Below are positions 11,877 to 22,205 of a stretch of 64,000 bases of DNA, one piece after another. Made by a program: the position numbers and the translations under genes. Origin of the DNA: Elephas maximus indicus (Eukaryota > Chordata > Mammalia > Proboscidea > Elephantidae). Positions within the stretch are counted from its first letter, which is position 1. Each line of letters opens with the position of its first letter. The DNA lies in NCBI RefSeq assembly GCF_024166365.1, contig NC_064838.1:75222001-75286000 (forward strand), read 5' to 3'. The notes beneath the pieces were generated by a model. It was not told the DNA's origin, did no database searches, and saw nothing but the letters and a program-made list of their open reading frames with translations.

Positions 11877-12253
11877 TCTATAAAAATGATTATTTCTTAG
11901 TGGAAGAAATAAGAAACAATTCATAGTGATTACCTTTTTACAAAAGAATGAGAAATGGATAATTAGATTTTTTTGCATTTTGTACATTTTTGAAATGTTT
12001 GGATTTTCAGAACTTATGCATGCATTATTTCATATTTCCATGTAAATAGAGGCATCTAGATGGTGAAATTATGTACTGTGTTTTCATCTTTTTATGTCTT
12101 CGTATAAGAGAAAAATAAACCATAAGTTCATATTTTAATAAAAGAACAGCATTTTCTGTTAAACACGGTGAGCTATCCATAAAAATTTATTTCCTCTCTA
12201 AGCTCTCATTAAAATACAAGTGAAAAAGGATTTTGCATATTAGTCCACAATGA

Positions 12254-12272
12254 CCACACACACACACACACA
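12254..12272 (+). repeat. (CA)n dinucleotide repeat
   Basis: About nine CA units followed by an A-run. An ordinary microsatellite in A/T-rich DNA. Confidence 0.9.
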
Positions 12273-12944
12273 AAAACCCAGGAAATACCTCTTGCTGTGA
12301 GAGTGTCACACATTTTTCAAAGCATAATGGTAGGTAATGGACTTAATAGCATTGAGAAAGTTATAACAATCTGAGGAAGGATAGTAAAAAAAAGCAAGTT
12401 AGTTCACCTGGGAAGTTCCTGAGATGTTACAAGCTTGAAGAACCAATTATCACAGAATGTAGGGGTGAAATTTACCCTGGATTACTGGAGGATTATTTTA
12501 TTTTCTAGGCTATACAGGCCATGTCAGAGTTATGAGCATCGGAGTTACATACAACCAGTAGTTATGAACCAAACCCATAAAGCCTACTATATTAAAATCT
12601 TGAGATACACACTATCATATGTGGGCACTATTGTGTGTTGAATATCAAAACATGCTTATTGTTAATGTATGATTCTGTTAAAGATATTTTAGTGTGTCTG
12701 GAAAAGTTTCTTTTATGTTTTTTTACATGTAGAAAAGTATACTGTACATTATATAATAAGACAAACAGTTGAATAACTGATGTTAGATACGAACCCTACC
12801 TAACTCTTCTGACTTATTTACAAATTTGACCTAAAGGCAGATTTAGGAATGGAACTCATTTGTAATACTGGGACTGTCTCTATTCCATACAGTCAGGAGA
12901 CACCCCTTCTACCCATGATGGACAGGTTTCAGCATAGCTCATAG

Positions 12945-13265
12945 ACTAAGACTAGGAAGAAAGGTGATCTATTTCTGAAAAATCAGCCAGTGAACAAGTT
13001 ATGGATTACAACAGAGTATTGTCTGACTTGCAAGCTTTGGACATATCATCAGGAGAGTTCAATAACTGGAAGAGAACATTATGTTTGGTGAAGTAGAGGG
13101 CCAGCAAGGGCCAGCATTTTGTGAGATGGATTGGCACAATAACTACAACAATGGACTTGAACATGCTGGCAATTTTGAAGATGATGAAGGACTAGGCAAT
13201 ATTTTTTCTGTTGTACATAAGGTCTCCATGAGTGGCATGGATTCAAAAGTAGTTATTTATATGTC
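12945..13265 (+). mobile_element. mosaic of SINE body and RTE 3' end remnant
   Basis: 12950-13010 resembles the body of the tRNA-Gly-like SINE (ctatttctgaaaaatcagcc). 13030-13260 resembles the RTE 3' region (ggacatatcatcaggagag, then gatggattggcacaataac). N2 (43690-43850) keeps only the second part. Both are degraded and non-coding. Confidence 0.55.
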
Positions 13266-13359
13266 TCTAAAGTCTTCTGTCAGGTTCGCTATGTATGGGG
13301 GTTCTGGGATACATGAAAACATCTAAAAAGCCAGAGATCACGAGCACAATCTCACATAT

Positions 13360-13950
13360 CTGTTGTTCACAATAGGTGTTAGGTCCTAGGCAATGTTTAT
13401 GGGATACCATGTCAATGGATGACTTAGTCTATAAGCCTCAAACACAGTTGGAGGCACTGTGGAGACAGAAAGTGCAATCTATATCTGAAGCATTTATCAT
13501 TTCAATCTATAGGTGAAGAAATAATAATTTCCATTAAGCATTTATAATTAAGGTTACAGACAAAATTAAGGTTGCTAATCATCTAACTTTAAATAGGGAG
13601 ATTACCCTGTATTATCCAAGTAAAATGAATGTAATCACAAGTATCCTTAAAGGTGAAAGAGAGGCAGAGGAGAAAGAGGGAGATGTGGTAACGGAAGAAT
13701 TATCAAATATATGCCATGTGGTTGACTTCGAAAATTTAGGAAGGAAATCCCAAGCATAGGAATGTGGGTGGCCTCTAGAATCTGGAAAAGCCTCCAGAAG
13801 AAATAGAACTGTACTGACACCTTGGTTTTATCTCAGCGAGACCTAAGTTAGACTTCCAACATAGAGGACTTAATACAATAAATTTGCATTGCTATAAGCC
13901 ACTATGTTTGTGGCAATATGTTACAGCAGAGGTAGATAACTAACACAAGA
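13360..13950 (+). repeat. old interspersed-repeat-like sequence
   Basis: The blocks gcctctagaatctggaaaag, actgacaccttggttttatc and taagccactatgtttgtggc are of a type widely dispersed in placental genomes. I cannot assign the family with confidence (an old L1 or LTR tail are options). It is shared with N2 at 43985-44545. Confidence 0.45.
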
Positions 13951-15389
13951 CCTTAAAACGTATATTTAAAGAGCCAGGTCCAGATGTCTTTGACAGAACA
14001 CCAAATCTCAAATTATTGGTGAATGCCCTCATGTCAAAAAAATTTCAATTTCCCAACTTATGCTCTGTCCCCCTATGCTAACACCTTCAAGATCAACTTC
14101 CATAGTAAAGTATCTTCTTATTTCTCACCACATATGTTAGCTAGGTACTCCAATTCCCGCATGTATATCATTTCTAAAAGAGCAAGGATTGTACTTTACT
14201 GCTTTGGCTTTCCTGAGACTTGCTTGTGGTTAATGTGTGGAAGTAATGAGATCTAGGCAGAAGATCTAGGGGATAAAATCTATCACTGTATGACAACTGC
14301 TTCAGATGAGGTAATTGCATGGGATCAAGGCAAGGGAAGACTATTCTCTCACATGGGAAAGCCAAACAAAGAGATGCAGAATAATTTTGGGGCTCATGGT
14401 TGTCATTTTTGCCCATAAAAGTTTAGTTCTCAGAATCCTATTCTTTCTCTGTCAGGACACTGGTTTCAACAAAGGAAGTCTGCTGAGGCTGCACATTCAG
14501 TCTTCTTTGCAGTTCTACCATGTTTATTATAAAATTCTGACTCTGACCTAGAGCACAATTTCTGCCTGCAGGAGATTTCATGACGGTGACAGGAGGGGCT
14601 GTATATTTAGAGCATGTCCAGGAGACATAATAGATGGAGCGTTTCTGAGGAGACACCTACATTGGATTAAATGCACACACCCTTTTTATCTTTTCCTTGC
14701 CTTGAAATAGGAGACATCAGCTAAAATTCAGCCAACCAGAAACTACTAATATGCAAATCATTCAATAGCAGAATCAAACTGTAGCTTTTGTAATCAATGG
14801 TAAACTACTTGGGATGGGTATTACCTTGAAACTCACAGAAGCTAAAAAAAAAAAAAATGATGTATATATGTGACTATAGTTCATTGTAGAACCCATAGTT
14901 CCTTACCTAGAAAATAGATACCCATTTTCTCAAGCTAAAGAAATGTCAAAGCTCTTGGTACATAAAATTGATACAAATTTAATAACTTTAATAGAGTTTA
15001 CTACAAAAAACTGATATAGAATTCTCATATAAATAAAAATTTCTGTACAGATAAAAATACAAATAAGAAGTTAAATTGAAATTGATTTTTAAAGATTATG
15101 TAACTAGAGACTGTGGTGTCAGATGGATAGTGACAAAAGTTGGTATCCATCCCCACTGCAGGAACATAGGTTTCCTATACATGTTTCAGTCCCTCTACTC
15201 ACATTATTCTCTTCTCTGGATTTTATTGAAAATTCACGAAAATTTTCTATCTGTGACATAACATATTTCTGTTTCAAAGCCCAAAAATCCTCCTCTGGAT
15301 TGTCACATTCAGTTCTGAAAAAATAAAATCTACCACGATAGGAATTTAAGCATATAGAGGGCTAACTGTAATAATAGTAAAAATAACAA

Positions 15390-15575
15390 ACAAAAACACT
15401 ATCATCATCAAATTGAAACCCACTCATGGCAACCTCATGCGTTACTGAGAATTTTTCCGTAGGGTTTTTTGGCTCTAAACTTTATGGAAGTGAATCGCCA
15501 GGCCTTTCATTTGTAGTGCTCCTAAGTGGCTTCAAACTGTAAACCTTTAGGTTAATACTGGAGTGACACCAGAAA
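15390..15575 (-). mobile_element. older AfroSINE, N1 copy
   Basis: A degenerate minus-strand AfroSINE: tail-side block (aaattgaaacccactcatgg) and a stretch with gaatcgccaggcc. The N2 counterpart is at 46070-46235 with matching flanks. It lies about 300 bp downstream of the OR exon. Confidence 0.65.
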
Positions 15576-15876
15576 TCAACATGAAGAAGGACAGAAAACC
15601 ACAAGTGATTCTGGTTACCCAAGAAAAGTAGAGAAACAGTAGTAAAAAATCTAAAGCAATTGGCCTTACATACTTAATTGTACCTGCTTTTGTCTCTTCC
15701 TCTACTTAAAATTGACTCAACAGTAACCAGTGTATGCGTCCATATTACGCAGTTTCCTGAAGGAAGTAGCACTTATTCCCCAAGATAAAATTCTATGAAA
15801 ACCACAATAAGAAGATAATATGCTTTGTAGAATTATGTTAGGTCAATGAAAAGTATGAAGAATTTGAAATTTCCAT

Positions 15877-16809
15877 TTATCTTTGGTCTTCTGAGATCAG
15901 TTTCTTGCTCCATAGCTTCCTTATGGCATTTTTCACATCTGCATTTCTCAGTGTATAAATCAGAGGGTTAATAAGCAAAGGTGTTCCAATTGTATAAAAC
16001 ACAGTTATCATTTTATCCACGGGGAAGGTGGTTGCGGGGCATGTGTATATAAATATACAGGGAACAAAGAACAATAGGACTACGATGATATGGGAGATGC
16101 AGGTGGAAAGGGCTTTTCTCCTCCCTTCAGCACTGTGGTTTCTCAGAGAATGCAAGATGATAACATAGGAGAGCATCAGCACCACAAAACTCATTATGCA
16201 AAGGGCCCCACTATTGGACACTAGTAGCAGGTTGGTCACATAGGTTTCTGTACAGGCAAGTTTCAACAAGGGCTGCAAGTCACATAAAAAGTGATCAATC
16301 ACATTGGGACCACAGAAATGTAAACGCAAGGTCAGAAAAATCTGAACTGAAGAATGCACACAGGACGCTACCCAGGCTAGAGCTACCAACACACTGCAGA
16401 CTCGCCGGTTCATGATGCTCATGTAGTGCAGGGGTTTACAGATGGCCACATAGCGGTCAACAGCCATCAGCACAAGGAACAAGATCTCCTGGCAGCCAAA
16501 GAAATGAAATGAAAAAATTTGGATAATGCACTCACTAAAAGAGATAGTGATGTTCTTCTGAAGGATATCCGCAATCATTCTAGGGGTTATGGCAGTAGAG
16601 AAGCAGGTGTCAGATAAGGATAAGTAGAAGAGGAAAAAGTGCATTGGACTCCCAAGTGCCCAGCTGGTCTTGATGGTAACAATAACCAACGAGTTACCCA
16701 ACAATGTCCCTAAGTAGGAAAGCAAGAAAATGACAAACAATATTTTCTTTTTAACGGGATGTGTCTACCCAAGAAGAATGAACTCAGTCACATTATTATT
16801 CAGCAGCAT
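15877..16809 (-). pseudogene. OR4C11-like: olfactory receptor, OR4C11-like, stop at codon 15
   Basis: A seven-transmembrane odorant GPCR coding exon of 311 codons including the final stop. Reading minus from ATG 16809: MLLNNNVTEFILLG with an N-glycosylation site, then TAG at 16765-16767. After that the frame is open to 15877 and carries GN of TM1, LGSPMHFF, MAVDRYVAICKPLHY, KALSTCISHI and NPLIYTLRN. From memory of family members the best match is the human OR4C11 branch of family OR4. Compared with the second copy, 3 bp are missing just after the stop (the T-H-P stretch) and one Ile codon is added before NPLIY. The next Met (16740) would skip the N-terminus and the start of TM1, so function is unlikely. 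The single stop could be recent or polymorphic. Confidence 0.88.
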
Positions 16810-16852
16810 GATTTTGTGAATGAGGAGAATGTAGAAGCGTGAAATGCTTTAT

Positions 16853-16875
16853 CTGAAAAAACAAAAAATACAGGA
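16853..16875 (-). promoter_or_regulatory. predicted splice acceptor of OR coding exon (N1)
   Basis: On the minus strand a pyrimidine run (ttttttgttttttcag) ends in CAG at 16855-16853, leaving 43 bp of 5' UTR before ATG 16809. The same spacing holds in the second OR copy. OR genes usually splice a distant non-coding exon to such a site. The leader exon itself is not identified. Confidence 0.6.
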
Positions 16876-17436
16876 ATTAATGTATGGTGCTGTGCAACAG
16901 TGTGAAATGTTTCAGGCAAGTTAATTTGTGGTGCTATGTGATGTTATGGGATATTTTGAGCAAAAAATAAATATTCCTCATCAGGGACATTCTTAATGAG
17001 TCATGTCATCTCTTTGTCCCTCAATTTTTAATGACCTCTCCATAGGGTCATTTTAAATTTCAAATAAGTTATAAAGGATACTTCGTGAATCACTCTTAAA
17101 ATGCAACTCCATATTAATATGACTTGTTTCTGCTCTTATTGATTTGATTTATTTGATAACTAAAAAATCAGTATATATGATTCCAATGTATTATTTACTT
17201 AGTTTTTTTCACATTCAATAGACCTTGGGGCCCATGTTTTGCATAGTTGGTTTATCAGACAGCATTTAGAATATATTTGTCTTCCTTTTTGAATTTAATG
17301 TTATAAATATAAAGTCACACACTATTCATGTCCACAAAAATAGTATCTTATTTCTACACATATTTATGTATTACATATTAGTGATGCATACTTATATAAA
17401 TGTATATTACTGATAAATATATAATAAAAAAGAAAA

Positions 17437-17765
17437 AAACATTGCCACCAAGTCAATTCTAGTCATGGAGATCACATATCTTATAGAGTAGAACTACTCC
17501 ATTGGGTTTTTTTTAATGTATTTTTTACAGAAACAGATCACCAGGACTTTTCTCCGTGTTGTTGTTTAGTGGGTTTGAATCCTGAATCTTTAGGTTACTA
17601 GTTGAGTGCAAACTGTTTATACCACTCATGGACCAATAAATATATCACCCAGTCATTTACTGAACACTCATTTCAAGATATTCCAGCTTGTAAAAGGGGG
17701 CAAGAAACACTTATTTACCTCATTGTTGTGGAGTCAGCTCTGAACATAGCAACCCTATAAATGCC
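17437..17765 (-). mobile_element. degenerate AfroSINE plus SINE-tail fragment
   Basis: 17437-17640 is an old minus-strand AfroSINE (tgccaccaagtcaattctag). 17722-17765 is a short extra piece of a SINE 3' domain (tgttgtggagtcagctctg). Both recur in N2 at 47853-48035 and 48125-48165. Confidence 0.6.
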
Positions 17766-17867
17766 ACATTCTAAATAATCTACTTTTACCTCAAACACCT
17801 TAATGATATTTAGAACTTAACATATTATAGTAAACATAAATGAATATTCTCTGAAAATTTGTAATAT

Positions 17868-18355
17868 CTAGGTGCCCTGGTGGTACAGGATTAAAAGACT
17901 CTTCTGCTAACAGCTAGAATGTTCCTTAGAAGCAAGGATGGCAAGGCTGCATCTTACATTCTTTGGGCATGTTGTCAGGAGGGATCAGTCACTGGAGAAG
18001 AACATCATGCTTGGTAAAGTACAGGGTCAGCAGAAAAGAGGAAGACCCTCAAAAAGATGGATTGACACAGAGGCTGAAACATTAGACTCAAGCATAACGA
18101 TTGTAAGGATGGCAGAACTGGGCAGTGTTCCCTTCTGTGGTATATAGGGTTGCTATGAGTTGTAACTGACTAGACTACACCTAATAACAACAGCTAACCA
18201 AAAGATCGGTAGTTCAAACCCACCAACCACTCCATGGTGGAAAGATGCTACAGTCTGCTTCATAAGTCTTACAGCCTTGGATACCCTATGGGCAGTTCTA
18301 CTCTGTGCTACAGTGTCACTATGAGTTGGAATTGACTCGATGGCAGTGAGTTTGG
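17868..18355 (+). mobile_element. AfroSINE split by an RTE fragment
   Basis: The SINE head (ggtgccctggtggtacagg, 17872-17911) and the rest (ctaaccaaaagatcggtag ... gactcgatggcag, 18194-18355) belong to one element. Between them sits a foreign block. The N2 copy (48286-48455) is uninterrupted, so the interruption arose after the N duplication. Confidence 0.8.
17912..18192 (+). mobile_element. 5'-truncated RTE 3' fragment inside a SINE
   Basis: It encodes the EARMARLHLTFFGHVVRRD piece of the RTE C-terminus and ends in the RTE tail (cacctaataacaacag). Flanking direct repeats GCTAAC (17906-17911 and 18193-18198) fit a short target-site duplication. Absent from N2. Confidence 0.8.
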
Positions 18356-18975
18356 AATAAGGTATCTCAAATATCTTCATTTCTGTTTTTTTCTTCCAAT
18401 CTCTGAAAATCTGAAAAGCACCTCCTAGAGCACTCAAAGTCCCTGAGTTTGCATTTCCAATTTAAAAAAGAGAAGACGAATGTTTAACAGTTCATATTCA
18501 TAATTCAGGTTTTCGGCGTAAACATTTAGATCTGGGGCATTAGGAGTAGGGGTTGTCACCATGCACACCAGGCAGTTGGTATATGATCAGACATTCAAAA
18601 AACACAAGCGTAAATGTATGAACTTTAATTCTATTTTTAAGTTGATATTCATATTAATGTGAAATAATGGGCTTTTCAGTAACTGATGTTAGGAACTTGA
18701 ATCTCCATCTAAAAAAATAAATAAAAGAGAACTAACTTATTATTCAAAAAGCTATATATTCCAGATGCTTAAAAGATACAAATGTATCAGACCAAACTAG
18801 AAAATAATATTGAAAGAATAACTATAGGGTAGCAAATTCATAAAGAAAAATTGTAATACATTAAAACTTCTGTATGACAAAACTTAATATGAATAAAGAG
18901 TTTCAAAAAGTGGTGGAATGGGATTAAATATTTACAACTCCTACAAATCAATATAACAAAGATTAGTAGCCCTAT

Positions 18976-19170
18976 TTTAAGGAGCCCTGTGGGCTCATTG
19001 GTTAAGTCCTTGGCTGCTATCCGAAGAGTTGGTGGTTCAAACTCGCCCAACGGCTCTGCAGAGAAAAGATCTTGGGATCTGCTCCCAGAAAGATTTCAGC
19101 CTAAGAAACCCAATGGAGCAGTTCTACTCAGTCACAAAGGGTCCAATGAGTCAGAATCGACAGCATACAA
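18976..19170 (+). mobile_element. AfroSINE variant, N1 copy
   Basis: It starts aaggagccctgtgggctcat and contains the head, an extended middle (gatctgctcccagaaag) and the tail gtcagaatcgacagc. Shared with N2 at 50779-50980, where an RTE lies directly upstream of it. Confidence 0.8.
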
Positions 19171-19954
19171 CTACAACCACAACCACCACACAATTTTTCA
19201 AAAGAGCAAAGCATTTGAATAAGCAATACACACAAGAACATTATAACTGGTCAACGAGCATATACAAAAATACTCAACCTCACTGAAATCAGGGAAATGC
19301 CAACTAAACAACACTGAAATACTCATACGTTTTGTAAAAACCAGACCAGATCAAATTTTGATGATGATTTAGGAAATCAGCATGAGATCTAGTGAAATAA
19401 CCCCAGAAAGCATTCAAAAGGACATAAATTGCAGCCTTGCTAAAAAATTGGGAGAACTGGAAATAATTGAAAAACCTAACAGTAAGAGTATGTAGATAAA
19501 GTGAAATACATCCTTACTGTTGAAAATTACCCAGAAGTTTAAACATTGGATCTCTCTGAGCATCTAACATGGATAAATCACTAAAGTATATTCATGACTT
19601 TAAAAATTAATAAAGTGCACAAAAATCATCACAGTATGATAACTTGCATCTTGAAAAAAAAACGATATAGAATGCTATATAGTTTCTATGTGTATCTGTG
19701 TCTTATAAATGCATTGAAAAAGATATGGAAAGAAATCTTTACCTCTGGGGAAGAAAGGGCATAATGCCCAAAGGGAATTTTAGTGTTATAAACATTATGA
19801 ATCTTCTATTAGGAGATTATATTACAATATTGTGTAATTAAAATTAATTAAAAGTTCATCAATTTTAACATGGTTTAAGGAGAATGCATTATATGGTGAA
19901 TGGAATTATACAAAATAAAACAGAAACCACAATCCAGTAATAGAGTTCAGGGTG

Positions 19955-20010
19955 CTTTTACATAACTTGTTCTTTCTTAGTCATCTTTTACATAACTTGT
20001 TCTTTCTTAG
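19955..20010. repeat. 30-bp tandem duplication
   Basis: The unit cttttacataacttgttctt (first 20 bases) occurs at 19955 and again at 19985. N2 has one copy (51766-51790), so the duplication is private to N1. Confidence 0.9.
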
Positions 20011-20102
20011 TATTGTTTCCTCTCTTTAGTAAATGTATATACAGATGCTATTTTCTAGCAATTATATTCCATGAATTTTCACTATTTGAATTTCAGGTTC
20101 AT

Positions 20103-20173
20103 CCCAAAAACCACTGCCATCGAGCCGATTCCAACTCATAGTGACCCTATAAGTCTATGCCACCAGGGTTTCC
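20103..20173 (-). mobile_element. internally deleted AfroSINE with 11-bp target duplication
   Basis: Only 71 bp: the 3' domain (ccactgccatcgagccgatt) is joined directly to the 5' start (ccaccagggtttcc as seen on plus), with the tRNA-like middle missing. Perfect direct repeats TTCAGGTTCAT flank it (20092-20102, 20174-20184). The N2 site (51878-51890) is empty. Confidence 0.85.
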
Positions 20174-20239
20174 TTCAGGTTCATATGAAATGTAAATATA
20201 ACTAGTCAGATGCATTTCTGTCCCCTATTCCTCTTCAGG

Positions 20240-20390
20240 GAGATATTTGAGATAAAGAAGCTGGTATTTCGATCTGTTGTACGTAGGGTGGTTATGAGAT
20301 ATTTGAGATAATCTGGTATTTCGTTCTGTTGTAGATAGGGTAGTTATGAGTAAGAACAGGCTTCTCAGCACCTAACAGCAACCACAACAA
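20240..20390 (+). mobile_element. RTE 3' tail remnant with 56-bp tandem duplication
   Basis: The block gagatatttgagata ... gtagggtggttat begins at 20240 and repeats from 20296 with small changes. The second copy runs into the RTE tail (cagcacctaacagcaacc, 20367-20384). This is the N1/M2 junction. In N2/M3 about 2.9 kb of additional DNA (MIR plus RTE body) lies at this point. Confidence 0.7.
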
Positions 20391-21229
20391 CCACATAGGT
20401 AGGTAGACAGGTATGTAGGTACTATTATGATGACTCTATGGGCATCTATTTTCTCATCCGTAAAAGCGGAAGTACGGTCTGCATGAAATCTTCCAGCTGC
20501 TAAGAAGTAATTTTTATTAACCAAATCTTTTTTTTTACTATATCAATTATTAATCAAAATTATCAATTATCAACTTTCCTCATTCCCTTACTATTTTTTT
20601 CTGCTTATTGCTTTTAATATTCAATCATTTGATAACGTTTTCAAATATACAGAGCTTTTTAGCATTGCTGTTCTATCTGAAGTAGAGTAAAAAAGCATTC
20701 CACAGATTCCCTTAGCCTCTTGTCCCAAATTCAAAGAGCCCCAACTTAGGAGCCAGGTTTCAAGATAGCATTCCCATGGTCAATTTTCCGTTAGAACAGG
20801 TCTGTTTACTTTGACTTGTAAACTAATAAACATTCCCAACTGTGACCAAAATTAGAAGAATCTAAAGAATGTAAAATATACTTAAAAACCATGTATATTT
20901 TCTGAGTAGTCATGAAAAAAATATTATTTTAAAAGTAGATTCTATGGATATTCAAAGAGATAGCTTTAAATGCATATGGGTATGCAAAAAAAAAAAGAGA
21001 GAAAGAAAGAAGGGAAGAGGAGGAGAGAAGAAAAGAAAAGGGAATGGAAGGGAAAGAAAGGGAAGGAACTCACACACATGTTATCTGTCAATTCCAATCA
21101 ATATCTGGAGGAATGTTCTTGAGTTTCTGGACTCATGACAGCATACAGGAAAAACAATTTTCTATCAAAATAATATATACATCTCTTTGAAAAAATCTTC
21201 AAGCTTGATGTCTAGATGTGAAATTATAT

Positions 21230-21487
21230 TTAAAATAAGTATGTCAAAAAACTAACTTTAGGTTTAGTCATAATGAGAATGAGAACTATGTTACAAAACT
21301 GCAGGGAAATGTCAGAAGCAGCTGAGCCTTTTGCTCTTGCTTTTTTTGCTTCAATACAGCAGTGAGCAGCGAGGGCCAGTTCTCTAAGTACGAGGGGTCC
21401 GGGGACTCCTGGAGAAGCTGCGCTGAAAGCATTAGGAGGAGGCTTTAAAGGCTCTTGAGGAAAAAAAAAAGCTGAGCACAATCCCAC
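21230..21487 (-). pseudogene. unidentified coding-like relic, M2 copy
   Basis: An open frame of 85 codons whose core (SPGVPGPLVLRELALAAHCC) aligns with the M1 and M3 relics. It reads on through KKARAKGSAASDISLQF, where the others have a stop. Its N-terminal part is frameshifted relative to M1 by an A-run. Family unknown. Confidence 0.35.
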
Positions 21488-21869
21488 CAGTATTCCCTAT
21501 GGTAGGTCTCGGACAAGACTAGGAAAAATAAACGTCGTTTGTTGTTGTTATTTAACTTGTTTATTGGCTTGGCTTTTAAATGTGCTTTTTAAAATTCTTT
21601 TAAATGGCATCAAATATATAATGTTAAGCATTTATATATTTTAAGACCAATGACCAAAATATTAAAAAAATAAAATAGCCTTATTTCATTCTGTGCCGGG
21701 AATAAAACATAATGCATCCATTAAATTTATTAAGAGTCTTTCTCTGCTTAAATTACCAAGGCCACAAATATATTTGTATTGCATTTATTCTGCTGTTTTA
21801 ATGCAAATAAGGTCAAACTTAAATGTACTTATTTTCCTTTTTTTAAAAATTATTATAGACATCCTGGTT

Positions 21870-22205
21870 GGTGTGAGGGTAGATTTTAGTGACTGAGCAG
21901 TAGAATTCTTATCTTCCATGTGGGAGATACTGGTTTGATTTCTGGCCAACGTACCTCATGCAGAGCCATCACTCATTTCTCAGTGGAGGCTTGTATACTG
22001 TTATGATACTGAACAGATTTCAGGGAATCATTCAGATTAATATGGACTAGAAAGAAAGGCCTGGTGATCTACTTCTGAAAATCAGCCAATGGAACCCTGT
22101 GGATCACAATGATTCAATCTGTAAGCCCTCATGCGGATGGCACAGGACCACGTAGCATCCCATCCATTGTGTTTGGGGGCTTACTGGATGGCAGCTCACA
22201 ACAAA
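21870..22205 (+). mobile_element. tRNA-Gly-like SINE, M2 copy
   Basis: Same element as at 9511, more diverged. The B-box-like ggtttgatttc is preserved, and the body shares tctgaaaatcagccaatgg. Confidence 0.7.

Larger units (their letters stand above)
8814..12880. other. M1 module, right part: duplicated intergenic DNA
   Basis: This matches 55806-59171 at a level that looks above 90 percent by eye up to about 12085, where the M3 copy is interrupted by an L1. No functional gene is seen. It holds a coding-like relic (8951-9133), a tRNA-Gly-like SINE (9511-9845), two minus-strand AfroSINEs and a (CA)n run. The stretches 9845-10915, 11120-11680 and 11880-12880 are A/T-rich, and I see nothing identifiable in them beyond short open frames on both strands with no family signature. 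Confidence 0.7.
12880..20239. other. N1 module: OR-bearing tandem duplicate
   Basis: Collinear with 43623-51965, with similarity that looks like roughly 85-90 percent by eye. It includes the OR exon, its upstream DNA and a shared set of SINEs. Private changes in N1 are an RTE fragment inside a SINE (17912-18192), a 71-bp deleted SINE (20103-20173) and a 30-bp tandem duplication (19955-20010). The gaps 13950-15390, 16880-17430, 18355-18975 and 19170-19950 are A/T-rich and hold nothing I can name. Confidence 0.75.

Noticed and set aside
13081-13326. 81-codon plus-strand open frame (MFGEVEGQQGPAFC...)
   Set aside because: It is the decayed C-terminal end of an RTE; the counterpart in N2 is not open in the same way.
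15877-16740. Intact receptor starting at the internal Met at 16740
   Set aside because: It would lack the N-terminal glycosylated segment and the beginning of TM1; the family start at 16809 is followed by an in-frame stop.
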